Shown here piece after piece: positions 17,078 through 24,647 of a DNA stretch of 36,813 bases. The notes under the pieces were generated by a model. That model saw only the letters and a list, made by a program, of their open reading frames with translations, had not been told where the DNA came from and did no database searches. Source of the stretch: Candidatus Aminicenantota bacterium (GTDB lineage: Bacteria > Acidobacteriota > Aminicenantia > Aminicenantales > Saccharicenantaceae); contig JABLWX010000017.1 in NCBI GenBank assembly GCA_013178315.1, positions 1-36,813 of the forward strand, given 5' to 3'. Position numbers and translations under genes: made by a program. The first letter of the stretch is position 1; the number at the start of each line of letters is the position of its first letter.

Positions 17078-17121
17078 ATATATGAATAGTTATTCATATA
17101 TCAAACCGGGCTTGTTGTCAA
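17078..17121 (-). promoter_or_regulatory. ArsR-controlled promoter of the permease gene
   Basis: On the minus strand, TTGACA (17121-17116) is followed after 17 bases by TATGAA (17098-17093). An 11-2-11 perfect inverted repeat, ATATATGAATA-N2-TATTCATATAT, covers 17078-17101 and so overlies the -10 box. A bound repressor would block RNA polymerase. The arsR promoter at 25081-25125 has the same arrangement base for base in its key parts. Confidence 0.85.
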
Positions 17122-17309
17122 TAGCCGGACCGGCCCTTGGCCCCCGGCCTGATGATGATTCAGAGGGAAAATTGATATAGACGATTTATTATTGGCAGCG
17201 ATACCGGGAAATCTGGTTTCCAAGAACCCTGTATTGAACAATTCGCGTATCTCGCGTATCCACTGAGGAGAAATACCGATCAAAGCAAGAAAACGCGGGA
17301 AATATGGTA

Positions 17310-17328
17310 AATGAGTACTGTGTCCCCC
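17310..17328 (-). repeat. GGGGGACACARTACTCATT repeat, copy 2
   Basis: AATGAGTACTGTGTCCCCC, identical to the core at 14098-14116 except for one base. The flank here is GGTA rather than GGGG, so it is less palindromic. It stands in the intergenic region between the permease promoter and the first mgtE promoter and is not next to a stop codon. Confidence 0.5.
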
Positions 17329-17370
17329 GTTTCCTCGGACCGCGGTTTCGCCCCCAGACCACGTCTTCCG

Positions 17371-17399
17371 TTGACAGAGTCACTAATAGATGGTAGAAA
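17371..17399 (+). promoter_or_regulatory. Promoter of the first mgtE leader
   Basis: A perfect TTGACA at 17371-17376, a 17-base spacer, then TAGAAA at 17394-17399. Transcription from here would start near 17406 and yield a leader of roughly 170 bases. The second mgtE has an equivalent promoter at 19098-19126. Confidence 0.7.
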
Positions 17400-17421
17400 T
17401 TATTGAAAATGGGCAGAGGAC

Positions 17422-17577
17422 AGGGCAATGAGTCGCTGTGAAGATGGTGACCCATACCCATCGAAAATAGATGGAAACAGAGTGTATTTTCTGGCCCCTA
17501 CGCCGGCTGCCGGGGTGAGCCGCGCCGGAGACTGAGCTCCGCTTTCTCCTCCAGCCGGCCGCGGGTGGAGGTGAGCG
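17422..17577 (+). promoter_or_regulatory. Conserved structured leader of mgtE copy 1 (candidate riboswitch)
   Basis: The 156 bases before the ATG align without gaps to 19149-19304 in front of mgtE copy 2; by hand I count 17 differences. Hairpins shared by both copies are CGGCT/AGCCG (17504-17508 with 17518-17522), CGGAG/CTCCG (17526-17530 with 17537-17541), and CCTCCA with TGGAGG (17548-17553 with 17566-17571). The last hides the ribosome-binding site. The upstream part has a well-conserved GGTGACCCATACCCATC block (17446-17462) able to form CATC/GATG. The arrangement suggests a sensing domain followed by translation control. It does not show the landmarks I remember for the M-box (ykoK) magnesium riboswitch or the yybP-ykoY manganese riboswitch. 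Confidence 0.65.
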
Positions 17578-18957
17578 ATGGTCAACCCGTTACTGGCCCC
17601 GGAACTAAGGGAACTCCTGGCCGAAAAAAACTACAAAGAACTCTGCGAATTCTGTGAATCCATCCACCCCGCCCAGATAGCCGAATTCATCTCCGCCCTT
17701 AACTCCAGGGAGATCTGGGAAATCCTGAGCCACCTCCAGCCCTCGCTCCGCGGTGAAATCTTCAGCCACATAGACGAAGAGGTCCAGCTGGAGATGATCG
17801 AGACCCTGGGCCGGGACATCATGGGCAAGCTCCTCTCCGAGATGCCCCCCGACGACCGGGTCGACCTGATGAAGAAGCTGCCCAAAAAGAAACGCGAGGC
17901 CATCATCCCGGCCATGGCCCAGGCCGAACGGGAAGACCTGCGGCGCCTGATCGCCTACCCCGAAGGAACGGCCGGTTCGGTCATGACCTCGGAATATGCC
18001 ACGCTGACCCCGGAGCTGACGGTCGACCAGGCCCTGCGCAAGCTCCGGCTGGAAGCCCCGGACAAGGAGACAATTTATTACAGTTACGTGATCGATGAAA
18101 ACCACAAGCTGGTGGGCTTTGTCTCTCTTAAAGACCTCATCGTGGCCCCGCCCGGGGCCCGGGTCAAAGATATCATGTACGAGGATGTCATCTACGCCAA
18201 GGCTCACGATGACCAGGAAGAAGTGGCCAGGATGATCCAGAAATACGACCTGCTGGCCATCCCGGTGGTGGATGACCAGGACCGGCTGGTCGGCATCATC
18301 ACCCACGACGACGTGATGGACGTTATCCAGCAGGAACAGCAGGAAGACATCGAAAAGTTGATGGCCATCGGCGGTTCCCACGAGGTTGGCGTCTACACCA
18401 AGCTATCAACCCTGGACCATCTGAAAAGCCGGACTCCCTGGATCCTGGTCCTGGCCCTGATGGGCTTTGTTTCCGGGCTGATCATCCAGAACTACGAGAG
18501 CGTCTTCCTGCAGGTGGCCATCCTGGCTTCCTTCATGCCCATGCTGACCGGAACCGGGGGCAACGCCGGCAGCCAGTCGGCCACCCTGGTTATCCGGGCC
18601 CTGGCCGTCAAGGAAATCACGGTTCGGGATGCCCTCTTTGTCCTGGTCAAAGAGTTCAGGGTGGCTTTCTTGATGTCCATTATCCTGGCGGTGGTGGCCT
18701 ACTTCAGGGTTCATGTCTTCTATGGAGATGCTTCCCTGCCGGCCCACATCACCCCGGTTAAAGTTGGCCTGGCCGTGGCCATTGCCCTGGCCCTCCAGGT
18801 CATTGCCTCCACCCTGATCGGAGCCATGCTCCCCCTGGTGGCCGTCTCGGTAAAAATTGACCCGGCGGTGGTGGCCAGTCCCCTGCTGGCCACCATGGTT
18901 GACATCTTCGGCCTGCTGATTTACTTCAACGTGGCCCAGCTGGTCCTCAGGCTGTAG
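17578..18957 (+). CDS. mgtE: MgtE-family magnesium transporter, copy 1
   Basis: 459 residues, usual length for MgtE. It has an N-terminal helical domain (about residues 1-130) and a pair of CBS domains (about 135-255) that sense intracellular Mg2+ and gate the channel. The membrane domain has five helices (about 280-459), including the pore signature 'GGNAGSQSATLVIRALA'. It imports Mg2+ across the inner membrane; relatives can also move Co2+. GGAGG lies 6 nt before ATG 17578, inside the leader hairpin. A close paralogue follows 347 bases downstream with a near-identical leader, so this is a tandem duplication including the control region. Both copies look intact. Confidence 0.95.
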   Translation: MVNPLLAPELRELLAEKNYKELCEFCESIHPAQIAEFISALNSREIWEILSHLQPSLRGEIFSHIDEEVQLEMIETLGRDIMGKLLSEMPPDDRVDLMKKLPKKKREAIIPAMAQAEREDLRRLIAYPEGTAGSVMTSEYATLTPELTVDQALRKLRLEAPDKETIYYSYVIDENHKLVGFVSLKDLIVAPPGARVKDIMYEDVIYAKAHDDQEEVARMIQKYDLLAIPVVDDQDRLVGIITHDDVMDVIQQEQQEDIEKLMAIGGSHEVGVYTKLSTLDHLKSRTPWILVLALMGFVSGLIIQNYESVFLQVAILASFMPMLTGTGGNAGSQSATLVIRALAVKEITVRDALFVLVKEFRVAFLMSIILAVVAYFRVHVFYGDASLPAHITPVKVGLAVAIALALQVIASTLIGAMLPLVAVSVKIDPAVVASPLLATMVDIFGLLIYFNVAQLVLRL

Positions 18958-19097
18958 CGCACCATAAGAACCAGGGGCAAAAAAACAGGGAAAACCACAG
19001 CCCGGAGGCTGATTGACAATTAGCCAGGTCAGAAAGAGCCACCCGGATCGCCCCCGTTTATGGGCCGAAGAAATTAGAAAAAATATCCCTCCCCTTA

Positions 19098-19126
19098 TTG
19101 ACACGGGCCAAGGCCGGTGCCAGAAT
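19098..19126 (+). promoter_or_regulatory. Promoter of the second mgtE leader
   Basis: A perfect TTGACA at 19098-19103, a 17-base spacer, then CAGAAT at 19121-19126. Predicted start near 19133, giving a leader of about 170 bases. The spacer sequence differs from that of the first mgtE promoter, so the two promoters have diverged more than the leaders behind them. Confidence 0.7.
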
Positions 19127-19148
19127 TTACAAAATGATGAACGAGGAT

Positions 19149-19304
19149 AGGGCAATGAGTTGCTGCGAAGACGGTGACCCATACCCATCTGAAATAGATG
19201 GAAAAAGAGAGTATTTTCTGGCTTTTGCGCCGGCTGCCGGGGTGAGCCGGACCGGAGCCTGAGCTCCGCTTTCACCTCCAGCCGGCTGCGGGCGGAGGTG
19301 AGCG
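19149..19304 (+). promoter_or_regulatory. Conserved structured leader of mgtE copy 2 (candidate riboswitch)
   Basis: Gapless counterpart of 17422-17577. Here the ribosome-binding-site hairpin is longer: TCACCTCC (19272-19279) pairs with GGAGGTGA (19294-19301), eight base pairs. The middle hairpin is also longer, CCGGCT/AGCCGG (19230-19235 with 19245-19250). A competing pairing is possible between GGGGTGA (around 19239-19245) and the TCACCTC strand, which would free the ribosome-binding site. That is a plausible on/off switch. The leader also holds an internal repeat: GCCGGCTGC followed by GGTGAGC occurs once in the middle and once over the ribosome-binding site. Confidence 0.65.
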
Positions 19305-20684
19305 ATGGTCAACCCGTTACTGGCCCCGGAACTAAGGGAACTGCTGGCTGAAAAAAATTACGCCGAGCTCTGCGAATTCTGCGAATCCACCCACCCGGCC
19401 CAGGTAGCCGAATTCCTGTCGGCCCTTAATCCCCAGGAGATCTGGGAAATCCTGAGCCACCTCTCACCCTCCCTGCGAGGAGAAATATTCAGCCACATCG
19501 ATGAAGAAGTCCAGATGGAAATGATCCAGAAGCTGGGCCGCGAAGTAATGGGCAAGTTGCTGTCCGAGATGCCCCCCGACGACCGGGTCGACCTGGTCAA
19601 GCAATTATCGGAAAGGCAGCGCGAGGCCATCATCCCGGCCATGGCCCAGGCCGAACGGGAAGACCTGCGGCGCCTGATTGCTTACCCCGAAGGCACCGCC
19701 GGTTCGGTCATGACTTCTGAATATGCAGTCCTGACCCCGGAACTGACGGTCGAAAAAGCCATAGCCAAGCTCAGGCGCGAAGCCCCTGATAAAGAAACCA
19801 TTTATTATAGTTACGTGGTCGACAACAACCAGAAGCTCATAGGCTTCGTCTCGCTGAAGGACCTCATCCTGGCGCCTCCCGGGGCCAGGGTCGGTGACAT
19901 CATGCACGAAGATGTCATCTATGCCAGGGCTAACGATGACCAGGAAGAAGTGGCCCGCATGATCCAGAAATACGACCTCCTGGCCATTCCCGTGGTGGAC
20001 GAGAACGACCGCCTGGTGGGCATCATCACCCACGACGACGCCATGGATATCATCCAGCAAGAACAGCAGGAAGACGTGGAAAAGTTGATGGCCATAAGCG
20101 GCTCCCACGAGGTCGGGGCCTACATGAAGCTTTCCACCTGGGACCACTTCAGGAGTCGCATTCCCTGGATACTCGGCCTGGCCATCCTGGGCTTTGTTTC
20201 CGGCTACATAGTCCAGAGCTACGAGAGCATCCTCATCCAGGTGGCCATCCTGGCTTCCTTCATGCCCATGCTGGCCGACACCGGGGGCAATGCCGGCAGC
20301 CAGTCGGCCACGCTGGTCATCCGGGCCCTGGCCCTGAAAGAAATTTCCACCCGGGATGCCCTGAAAATCCTGGTAAAAGAATTCAAGGTGGCCCTCCTGA
20401 TGGCCATGGTCCTGGCCGTGGTGGCCTACTTCCGGGTGCTGCTGTTCATCGGGCATTCCTCAACGGCCGGCACCATCGCCCCGCTCAGGGTCGGCCTGGC
20501 CGTGGCCGTGGCCCTGGCCATCCAGGTCATAAGCTCCACCCTGATCGGAGCCTTTTTGCCCCTCATTGCCTCATCGCTGAGGTTTGACCCGGCGGTAGTG
20601 GCCAGCCCCATGCTGACCACGGTCGTCGACATCACCGGCCTGTTCATATTCTTCAGCACAGCCAAGCTGATGCTCGGACTGTAA
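19305..20684 (+). CDS. mgtE: MgtE-family magnesium transporter, copy 2
   Basis: 459 residues, collinear with copy 1 over its whole length. It has the same domain order (helical N-domain, two CBS domains, five-helix pore with 'GGNAGSQSATLVIRALA'). Differences are spread through the protein and concentrated in the N-domain and the membrane loops (for example the segment after 'VAYFRV'), so the copies are not recent clones. Conserved CBS motifs such as 'EDVIYA' and 'KYDLLAIPVVD' remain. The different pore-flanking residues ('MLADTGGNAGS' here, 'MLTGTGGNAGS' in copy 1) might mean different ion preference; this is speculation. Own promoter and leader upstream; the NYN gene follows after 158 bases. 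Confidence 0.95.
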   Translation: MVNPLLAPELRELLAEKNYAELCEFCESTHPAQVAEFLSALNPQEIWEILSHLSPSLRGEIFSHIDEEVQMEMIQKLGREVMGKLLSEMPPDDRVDLVKQLSERQREAIIPAMAQAEREDLRRLIAYPEGTAGSVMTSEYAVLTPELTVEKAIAKLRREAPDKETIYYSYVVDNNQKLIGFVSLKDLILAPPGARVGDIMHEDVIYARANDDQEEVARMIQKYDLLAIPVVDENDRLVGIITHDDAMDIIQQEQQEDVEKLMAISGSHEVGAYMKLSTWDHFRSRIPWILGLAILGFVSGYIVQSYESILIQVAILASFMPMLADTGGNAGSQSATLVIRALALKEISTRDALKILVKEFKVALLMAMVLAVVAYFRVLLFIGHSSTAGTIAPLRVGLAVAVALAIQVISSTLIGAFLPLIASSLRFDPAVVASPMLTTVVDITGLFIFFSTAKLMLGL

Positions 20685-20842
20685 ACGCTCTTTCTGATGG
20701 AAGAAAAAAAGAGATATATCTGCAGGCAGCAGCAGTTGAATTCCATAATTTACACACGCCGATTTTTTATTTAATATTTTGTTCGGGACCGTTAGAACAA
20801 GAGCGGAAAAACGGAAAAGAAAAAGCAAAACAGGATAGCAGC

Positions 20843-21358
20843 GTGGAAAAAACAAAATACTCAAACCTGCTAATCGATGGTTATAACCTCATTCATGCCA
20901 TCCCTTCTATTTCGCGCTTTATCGGAAGTGACCTGGCCAGAGCCAGAGAACTCCTGCTGTTAAAGCTCTCAGCCTACGCCATAAGAAATCAGGTCAAAAT
21001 CACGGTCATCTTTGACGGGAAGCCAGGGGAAAACGCGCCACCATCCCACCAGCCCGGCTTGAACGTTATTTTTACTCATGGCGAAAAAGCCGACCAGAAA
21101 ATAAAGGAAATGGCCAGGAAGATACCCGATAAGAAAAACTGGCAGGTTATCACCTCGGATTTTGACATCAGGTTCCAGGTTGACGGGCTCGGATTAAAAT
21201 CCCGCACCTCACAGGAATTTGCTTCCGAGCTTGAATCCTGCACCAGGCCAAAAGAGAATCGAAAAAAGAAAAGCCTGAACCAGGCGGAAGAAAAGAAAAT
21301 AACCCGGGAAGACCGTGATTGGGCCTACGAAGTATTTCTCAGGAATAAAAAGGGATAA
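20843..21358 (+). CDS. NYN-domain (PIN-like) ribonuclease, YacP-like
   Basis: 171 residues. The fold opens with 'NLLIDGYNLIHA' and continues with 'ITVIFDGKPG' and 'WQVITSDFDIR'. These supply the acidic residues (Asp in each segment) that bind the metal in NYN/PIN-fold nucleases. The closest named relatives are YacP/Rae1-type RNases and other NYN proteins that cut RNA at the ribosome. The C-terminal 45 residues are highly charged (Lys/Arg/Glu) and may bind RNA. The start is GTG 20843 with AGGA 8 nt upstream. It follows the second mgtE on the same strand but with a 158-base gap, so co-transcription is possible, not shown. It converges on smsB, 37 bases away. Confidence 0.8.
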   Translation: MEKTKYSNLLIDGYNLIHAIPSISRFIGSDLARARELLLLKLSAYAIRNQVKITVIFDGKPGENAPPSHQPGLNVIFTHGEKADQKIKEMARKIPDKKNWQVITSDFDIRFQVDGLGLKSRTSQEFASELESCTRPKENRKKKSLNQAEEKKITREDRDWAYEVFLRNKKG

Positions 21359-21395
21359 AAAGAAAACAATAATAGAAGCTTTTTGTCACCGACTA

Positions 21396-22322
21396 TCAGC
21401 TCAGCAGCCCCTCAATTATCAGGTCCACGGCTTCATCCTCGCTCAGGCCGCGGGCCATCAGTGTCTGAAGCTGCTTGGAGTCCACGCTGCCGATGGCCGC
21501 TTCGTGGGTGACATGGGCCTTGGGATGCTGGACTTCAACCACCGGCACGGCCCTGGCCACACCCTGGCCCTGGATTATTTCCTTGCAGTCCACGTGGCCG
21601 CGGGAGTAAGGGGCCCTGGCGATTATCTCGTTGTTGATTTCGGCCATCGCCTCGTCCCTGACCGCGATATGGGTCACCAGCACCGCCCGGCTGGCTTCCC
21701 CGTCCAGGCTGGCCGATTCCTTGATCTTGATCCGGTCATCCTGGCGGCCGAAGATCCGGGCCTTCATCTCGGCCGAGCTTCCGGCCAGGCAATCGGTGTG
21801 GTAATCGATGTCGATTATTCCCACCCGGCCCTTGAGCAGTTCAAACTCGGTGGAGAAGCGGGCTCCCTCGGCCAGCCTGACCCGGGCCACCGGCACCACC
21901 CTGACCAGGCCTTCATCGCTGTGCCAGTGCCGTTCAAAGTAAGAATACCGGGCGTTCCGGCCAACCCTGATTTCCGCCTCCATCAGGTGCTGGATATCGA
22001 CGGCGTTGGGAAAGGTGCAGTGAGCCATGAAGCTGACCTCGGCTTCGTCTTCAATGTCCACGTCCAGAATAATCCGCTGAATACCGCGCTCCGGCAGCAT
22101 GCCGAAGCAGAGGTGCACCGGCTGCTTGATTTTTGTTCCCCTGGCTACTCTTAATCTGGCCCTGACTCCGTCCGGCATTTCCCGGGGCTCTATTTCCAGG
22201 CCATCCACCACCTTAGAGCTCAAGACCCGGTTGGCATTAATAACCACGTGGGGCGTGTCGCGGTTAAAACTCTTATGAAGGTTTATGGATTCCAGGATTT
22301 CCTCAACCGGTCCTTCAGGCAT
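21396..22322 (-). CDS. smsB: SmsB (SufB/SufD-like) Fe-S cluster scaffold protein
   Basis: 308 residues, shorter than SufB or SufD (usually over 400) and matching the compact SufBD-like partner of the two-gene SMS system. Its second half is the right-handed beta-helix core of the family ('DDRIKIKESASLDGEASRA', 'INNEIIARAPYSRG', 'HEAAIGSVDSKQLQTLMARGLSEDEA', split here). A conserved Cys in 'HVDCKEI' is a candidate cluster ligand. The start ATG 22322 follows GGAGGAG closely and overlaps the end of smsC by 8 bases, so translation is coupled. Together with SmsC it should build Fe-S clusters in the cytoplasm. There is no SufS, SufU or SufE gene nearby, as expected for SMS. Confidence 0.85.
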   Translation of the reverse strand: MPEGPVEEILESINLHKSFNRDTPHVVINANRVLSSKVVDGLEIEPREMPDGVRARLRVARGTKIKQPVHLCFGMLPERGIQRIILDVDIEDEAEVSFMAHCTFPNAVDIQHLMEAEIRVGRNARYSYFERHWHSDEGLVRVVPVARVRLAEGARFSTEFELLKGRVGIIDIDYHTDCLAGSSAEMKARIFGRQDDRIKIKESASLDGEASRAVLVTHIAVRDEAMAEINNEIIARAPYSRGHVDCKEIIQGQGVARAVPVVEVQHPKAHVTHEAAIGSVDSKQLQTLMARGLSEDEAVDLIIEGLLS

Positions 22323-23070
22323 TTTCTCCTCCAGTTTTTCTCCCGGAATTAAGGTCCGGCACGTTCTTGTGGGGACAGGGCAGGCACTTGCCGCTGAAAT
22401 ATTCAAGAATTTTGGCCGTCTCACCCTTGTCCACCAGCATCCCGCTGCACAGCAGGAAGGCATGGTCGGCTTTCTCCAGGACCCGGGCGCTGTGGGTGAT
22501 GAGGAGAACCGTTGTACCTTCTTCCTTCAGGTGGGCGATGGCCTCGAAGATTCGCTCGATGGCTTCGATGTCCACCCCGGAATCGGGCTCATCCAGCATC
22601 ACCAGCCGGGGCTTCATGGCCAGGATGGAGGCCAGCTCTATTCTCTTGCGCTCGCCGCCACTCAGGGTCTTATCCACGGCCCGGTTACGGTATCGCACCG
22701 GCTCCAGGCCTACCAGCTCCAGCACCCGGTCGACCTCATCCTTATTTTTTTCCCTGGCCGAGGCCAGGATGAACTGGCTGACCTTCAGCCCCTCGAACCG
22801 GGCCGGTTCCTGCCAGGCCAGGGTGATTCCCAGCCGGGCCCTCTCGTCCACGTTCAGTGACTTGATCGATTTCCCCTCAAACAGGATATCCCCCTCATGA
22901 TGGCGATAATCCGGAAGTCCCATGATGACATTGGCCAGGGTGGACTTGCCGGCTCCGTTGGGCCCCACCACGGCATGGACATAACCTTCCCAGAACTCCA
23001 TGGTCAGGCCGTTCAGAATGCCGGCGGAGTTGGCCGCGAAAGAAACATCCCTGAGTTCCAGAATGGTCAT
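22315..23070 (-). CDS. smsC: SmsC (SufC-like) Fe-S assembly ATPase
   Basis: 251 residues. A complete ABC ATPase: Walker A 'GPNGAGKST', Q-loop 'LAWQEP', signature 'LSGGERKR', Walker B 'LVMLDEPDSGVD' and switch His in 'LLITHS'. The LDEPDSGVD form and the 'FEGKSIKSLNVDERARLG' stretch are typical of SufC rather than of import ATPases. The C-terminal tail carries 'CLPCPHKN', an extra C-x-x-C seen in SufC-like proteins of anaerobes that could hold metal. AGGGAGG lies before ATG 23070. It is the middle gene of radical SAM (43 bases upstream) - smsC - smsB (8-base overlap). Confidence 0.88.
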   Translation of the reverse strand: MTILELRDVSFAANSAGILNGLTMEFWEGYVHAVVGPNGAGKSTLANVIMGLPDYRHHEGDILFEGKSIKSLNVDERARLGITLAWQEPARFEGLKVSQFILASAREKNKDEVDRVLELVGLEPVRYRNRAVDKTLSGGERKRIELASILAMKPRLVMLDEPDSGVDIEAIERIFEAIAHLKEEGTTVLLITHSARVLEKADHAFLLCSGMLVDKGETAKILEYFSGKCLPCPHKNVPDLNSGRKTGGENA

Positions 23071-23112
23071 CCAATCCTCCCTTAGCTAATTATACCTCAA
23101 CCGGCCAGGTAA

Positions 23113-24417
23113 TCACGGGCACTGAATCACACCCTGGGCCCAGAGGCAGCCGCCGCAGACCGGAAAGGTGTTGCCGAAGCAGTCTTCCTCGTTTCCTTCG
23201 AGATAGGAGCAGCCGCCGCAGATATGGCAGGGTGAGAAATCAAAGCGGAAAACCTTCTCCCGGAAATCATGGTATTCCGGCGAGGACCAGATTTCGGGCA
23301 GGCTGCGGTCGTTCAGGTCTCCCGGGAAATAGGGCTTGACCCGGCGCTCCAGGCCGTAAAGGTAGGTAACATGCTCGTGGAGCAGGGCCATGCAGGGCGC
23401 CACCTTCCCGTCCCAGCGGATAAAGGTAGTTCCGTCCTTGATGAAGCGGCAGGAGCGGGTGGGGGCGCTGATGGCGTTATTGATCATGAATAGGTTCTGG
23501 TAGCCCTTGAGCAGGTGGTAGATGGGCTCTTTGGTCAGGTAATTGATGTCCAGGCGGGGCAGGCTGATCCGGGGCTTGCCGGGCAGGTTGGCGAAGGTCT
23601 CGCAGGTCAGGGCCAGCAGGCAGAGCATCTTCCTTTCCATCTCCTCGGTGTAGGGCAGCACGTTACTCATCAGGACCCGGTCGGCACCCACTTCCCTGAT
23701 CAACTCTTCTATGTTGCGGATATCGTCGATGTTATCCCTCATGACCACGAAGGAAATGCCAATGGCCAGGGGGCGGTTCATTCCGGTGGCCAGCTCCCTC
23801 AGCTTCTGGACGTTTTTCAAGACCAGGCGGAAGCTGGCTCCCTGGCGGATGTCATCAAAGCTGGTTTCAGAGGTACCGTCAAAGGACACCCACAGCCGGT
23901 CCAGCCCGGCTTCCAGCAGCTGCCGCGACACGTCCTCGGTGAGGAGAGTACCGTTGGTGGTGATTTCGACCGAGACGGCAGCCGCCTCTTTAAGCTTCCT
24001 GACCATGGCCACGATATCGGGATGGAACAGCGGTTCCCCAAATCCGGCCAGCATGACCGATTGTAAAAAGGGTAGCTCTTTAATCTGCTGGCAGAGACGG
24101 TCAAATAGCTCCAGGCTCATGGAGCCAAAGGGCTCATTCCAGGTATGGCGGATACAGGTCTGGCACCTCAGGTTGCAGCCGGAAGTTGGCTCAATGTACA
24201 GCCGTCTCAGGGCATGAAGGTCAGGTTCTATCTGCACCTGGTCGTTTTCATACACCACCCGCACCCGGCTTCCGGGACCTGCCCCCAGTTTTTCCAGGAT
24301 TTCCGCAGGAAACCGGAAACAACCCTGGCGGTCCACCTCAACCTCAAACTTGAGGGCGGGCGGAGGGCTGGCCTCAAACGCTTTCCGGTCCGGTTTTACC
24401 TCGTCTGGATTTCGCAT
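23113..24417 (-). CDS. Radical SAM/SPASM protein with AbrB-like N-terminus, similar to tungsten-cofactor oxidoreductase maturase
   Basis: 434 residues. Residues about 23-65 resemble an AbrB/SpoVT-type swapped-hairpin ('VEVDRQGCFRFPAEILEKLG', 'PGSRVRVVYENDQVQIE'). They are followed by the radical SAM core with C-x3-C-x2-C in 'SGCNLRCQTCIRHTW' and a 'GFGEPLFHP' motif that binds S-adenosylmethionine. The C-terminus is a Cys-rich SPASM-type region ('CRFI', 'APCMALL', 'CHICGGC', then three or more Cys) for extra [4Fe-4S] clusters. This layout recalls the maturase family linked to tungsten-containing aldehyde ferredoxin oxidoreductases, but no such oxidoreductase is in the window, so the specific role is uncertain. 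AAGGTGA precedes ATG 24417. It heads an operon with smsC-smsB. Confidence 0.75.
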   Translation of the reverse strand: MRNPDEVKPDRKAFEASPPPALKFEVEVDRQGCFRFPAEILEKLGAGPGSRVRVVYENDQVQIEPDLHALRRLYIEPTSGCNLRCQTCIRHTWNEPFGSMSLELFDRLCQQIKELPFLQSVMLAGFGEPLFHPDIVAMVRKLKEAAAVSVEITTNGTLLTEDVSRQLLEAGLDRLWVSFDGTSETSFDDIRQGASFRLVLKNVQKLRELATGMNRPLAIGISFVVMRDNIDDIRNIEELIREVGADRVLMSNVLPYTEEMERKMLCLLALTCETFANLPGKPRISLPRLDINYLTKEPIYHLLKGYQNLFMINNAISAPTRSCRFIKDGTTFIRWDGKVAPCMALLHEHVTYLYGLERRVKPYFPGDLNDRSLPEIWSSPEYHDFREKVFRFDFSPCHICGGCSYLEGNEEDCFGNTFPVCGGCLWAQGVIQCP

Positions 24418-24647
24418 GGCTCACCTTAATCCATTACATCATTAAGGGCACATACCCATTTTACAAGAAATACTGTCACCATGGCCGCTGCCCCCTGGCC
24501 AGGTCTCAATGGCCGGTTCAAGTTGCTCCTCTCCGCGGACTTTGCTTTCTCCCGGTTCTTGCCTTATCCGCTTTGCGCCCGGCCTGAAGCCACCGCCATT
24601 ACCCGGCTAAGATCATCCTATCAGGAGAACGGGGGCACTGCCTGGAC

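Noticed and set aside
17422..17577. Known M-box (ykoK) magnesium or yybP-ykoY manganese riboswitch in front of mgtE
   Set aside because: The conserved core stretches I remember for those classes are not visible. I kept it as an unassigned structured leader rather than naming a class.
17189..17585. Minus-strand frames opposite the mgtE leaders that look similar in both copies (also at 19127-19312)
   Set aside because: Their similarity follows from the duplicated leader sequence. They lack ribosome-binding sites, and the strand with promoters and hairpins is the plus strand.
18406..19275. Long minus-strand frame opposite mgtE copy 1
   Set aside because: Antisense shadow (Gln/Gly/His-rich) of a conserved transporter; no start signal.
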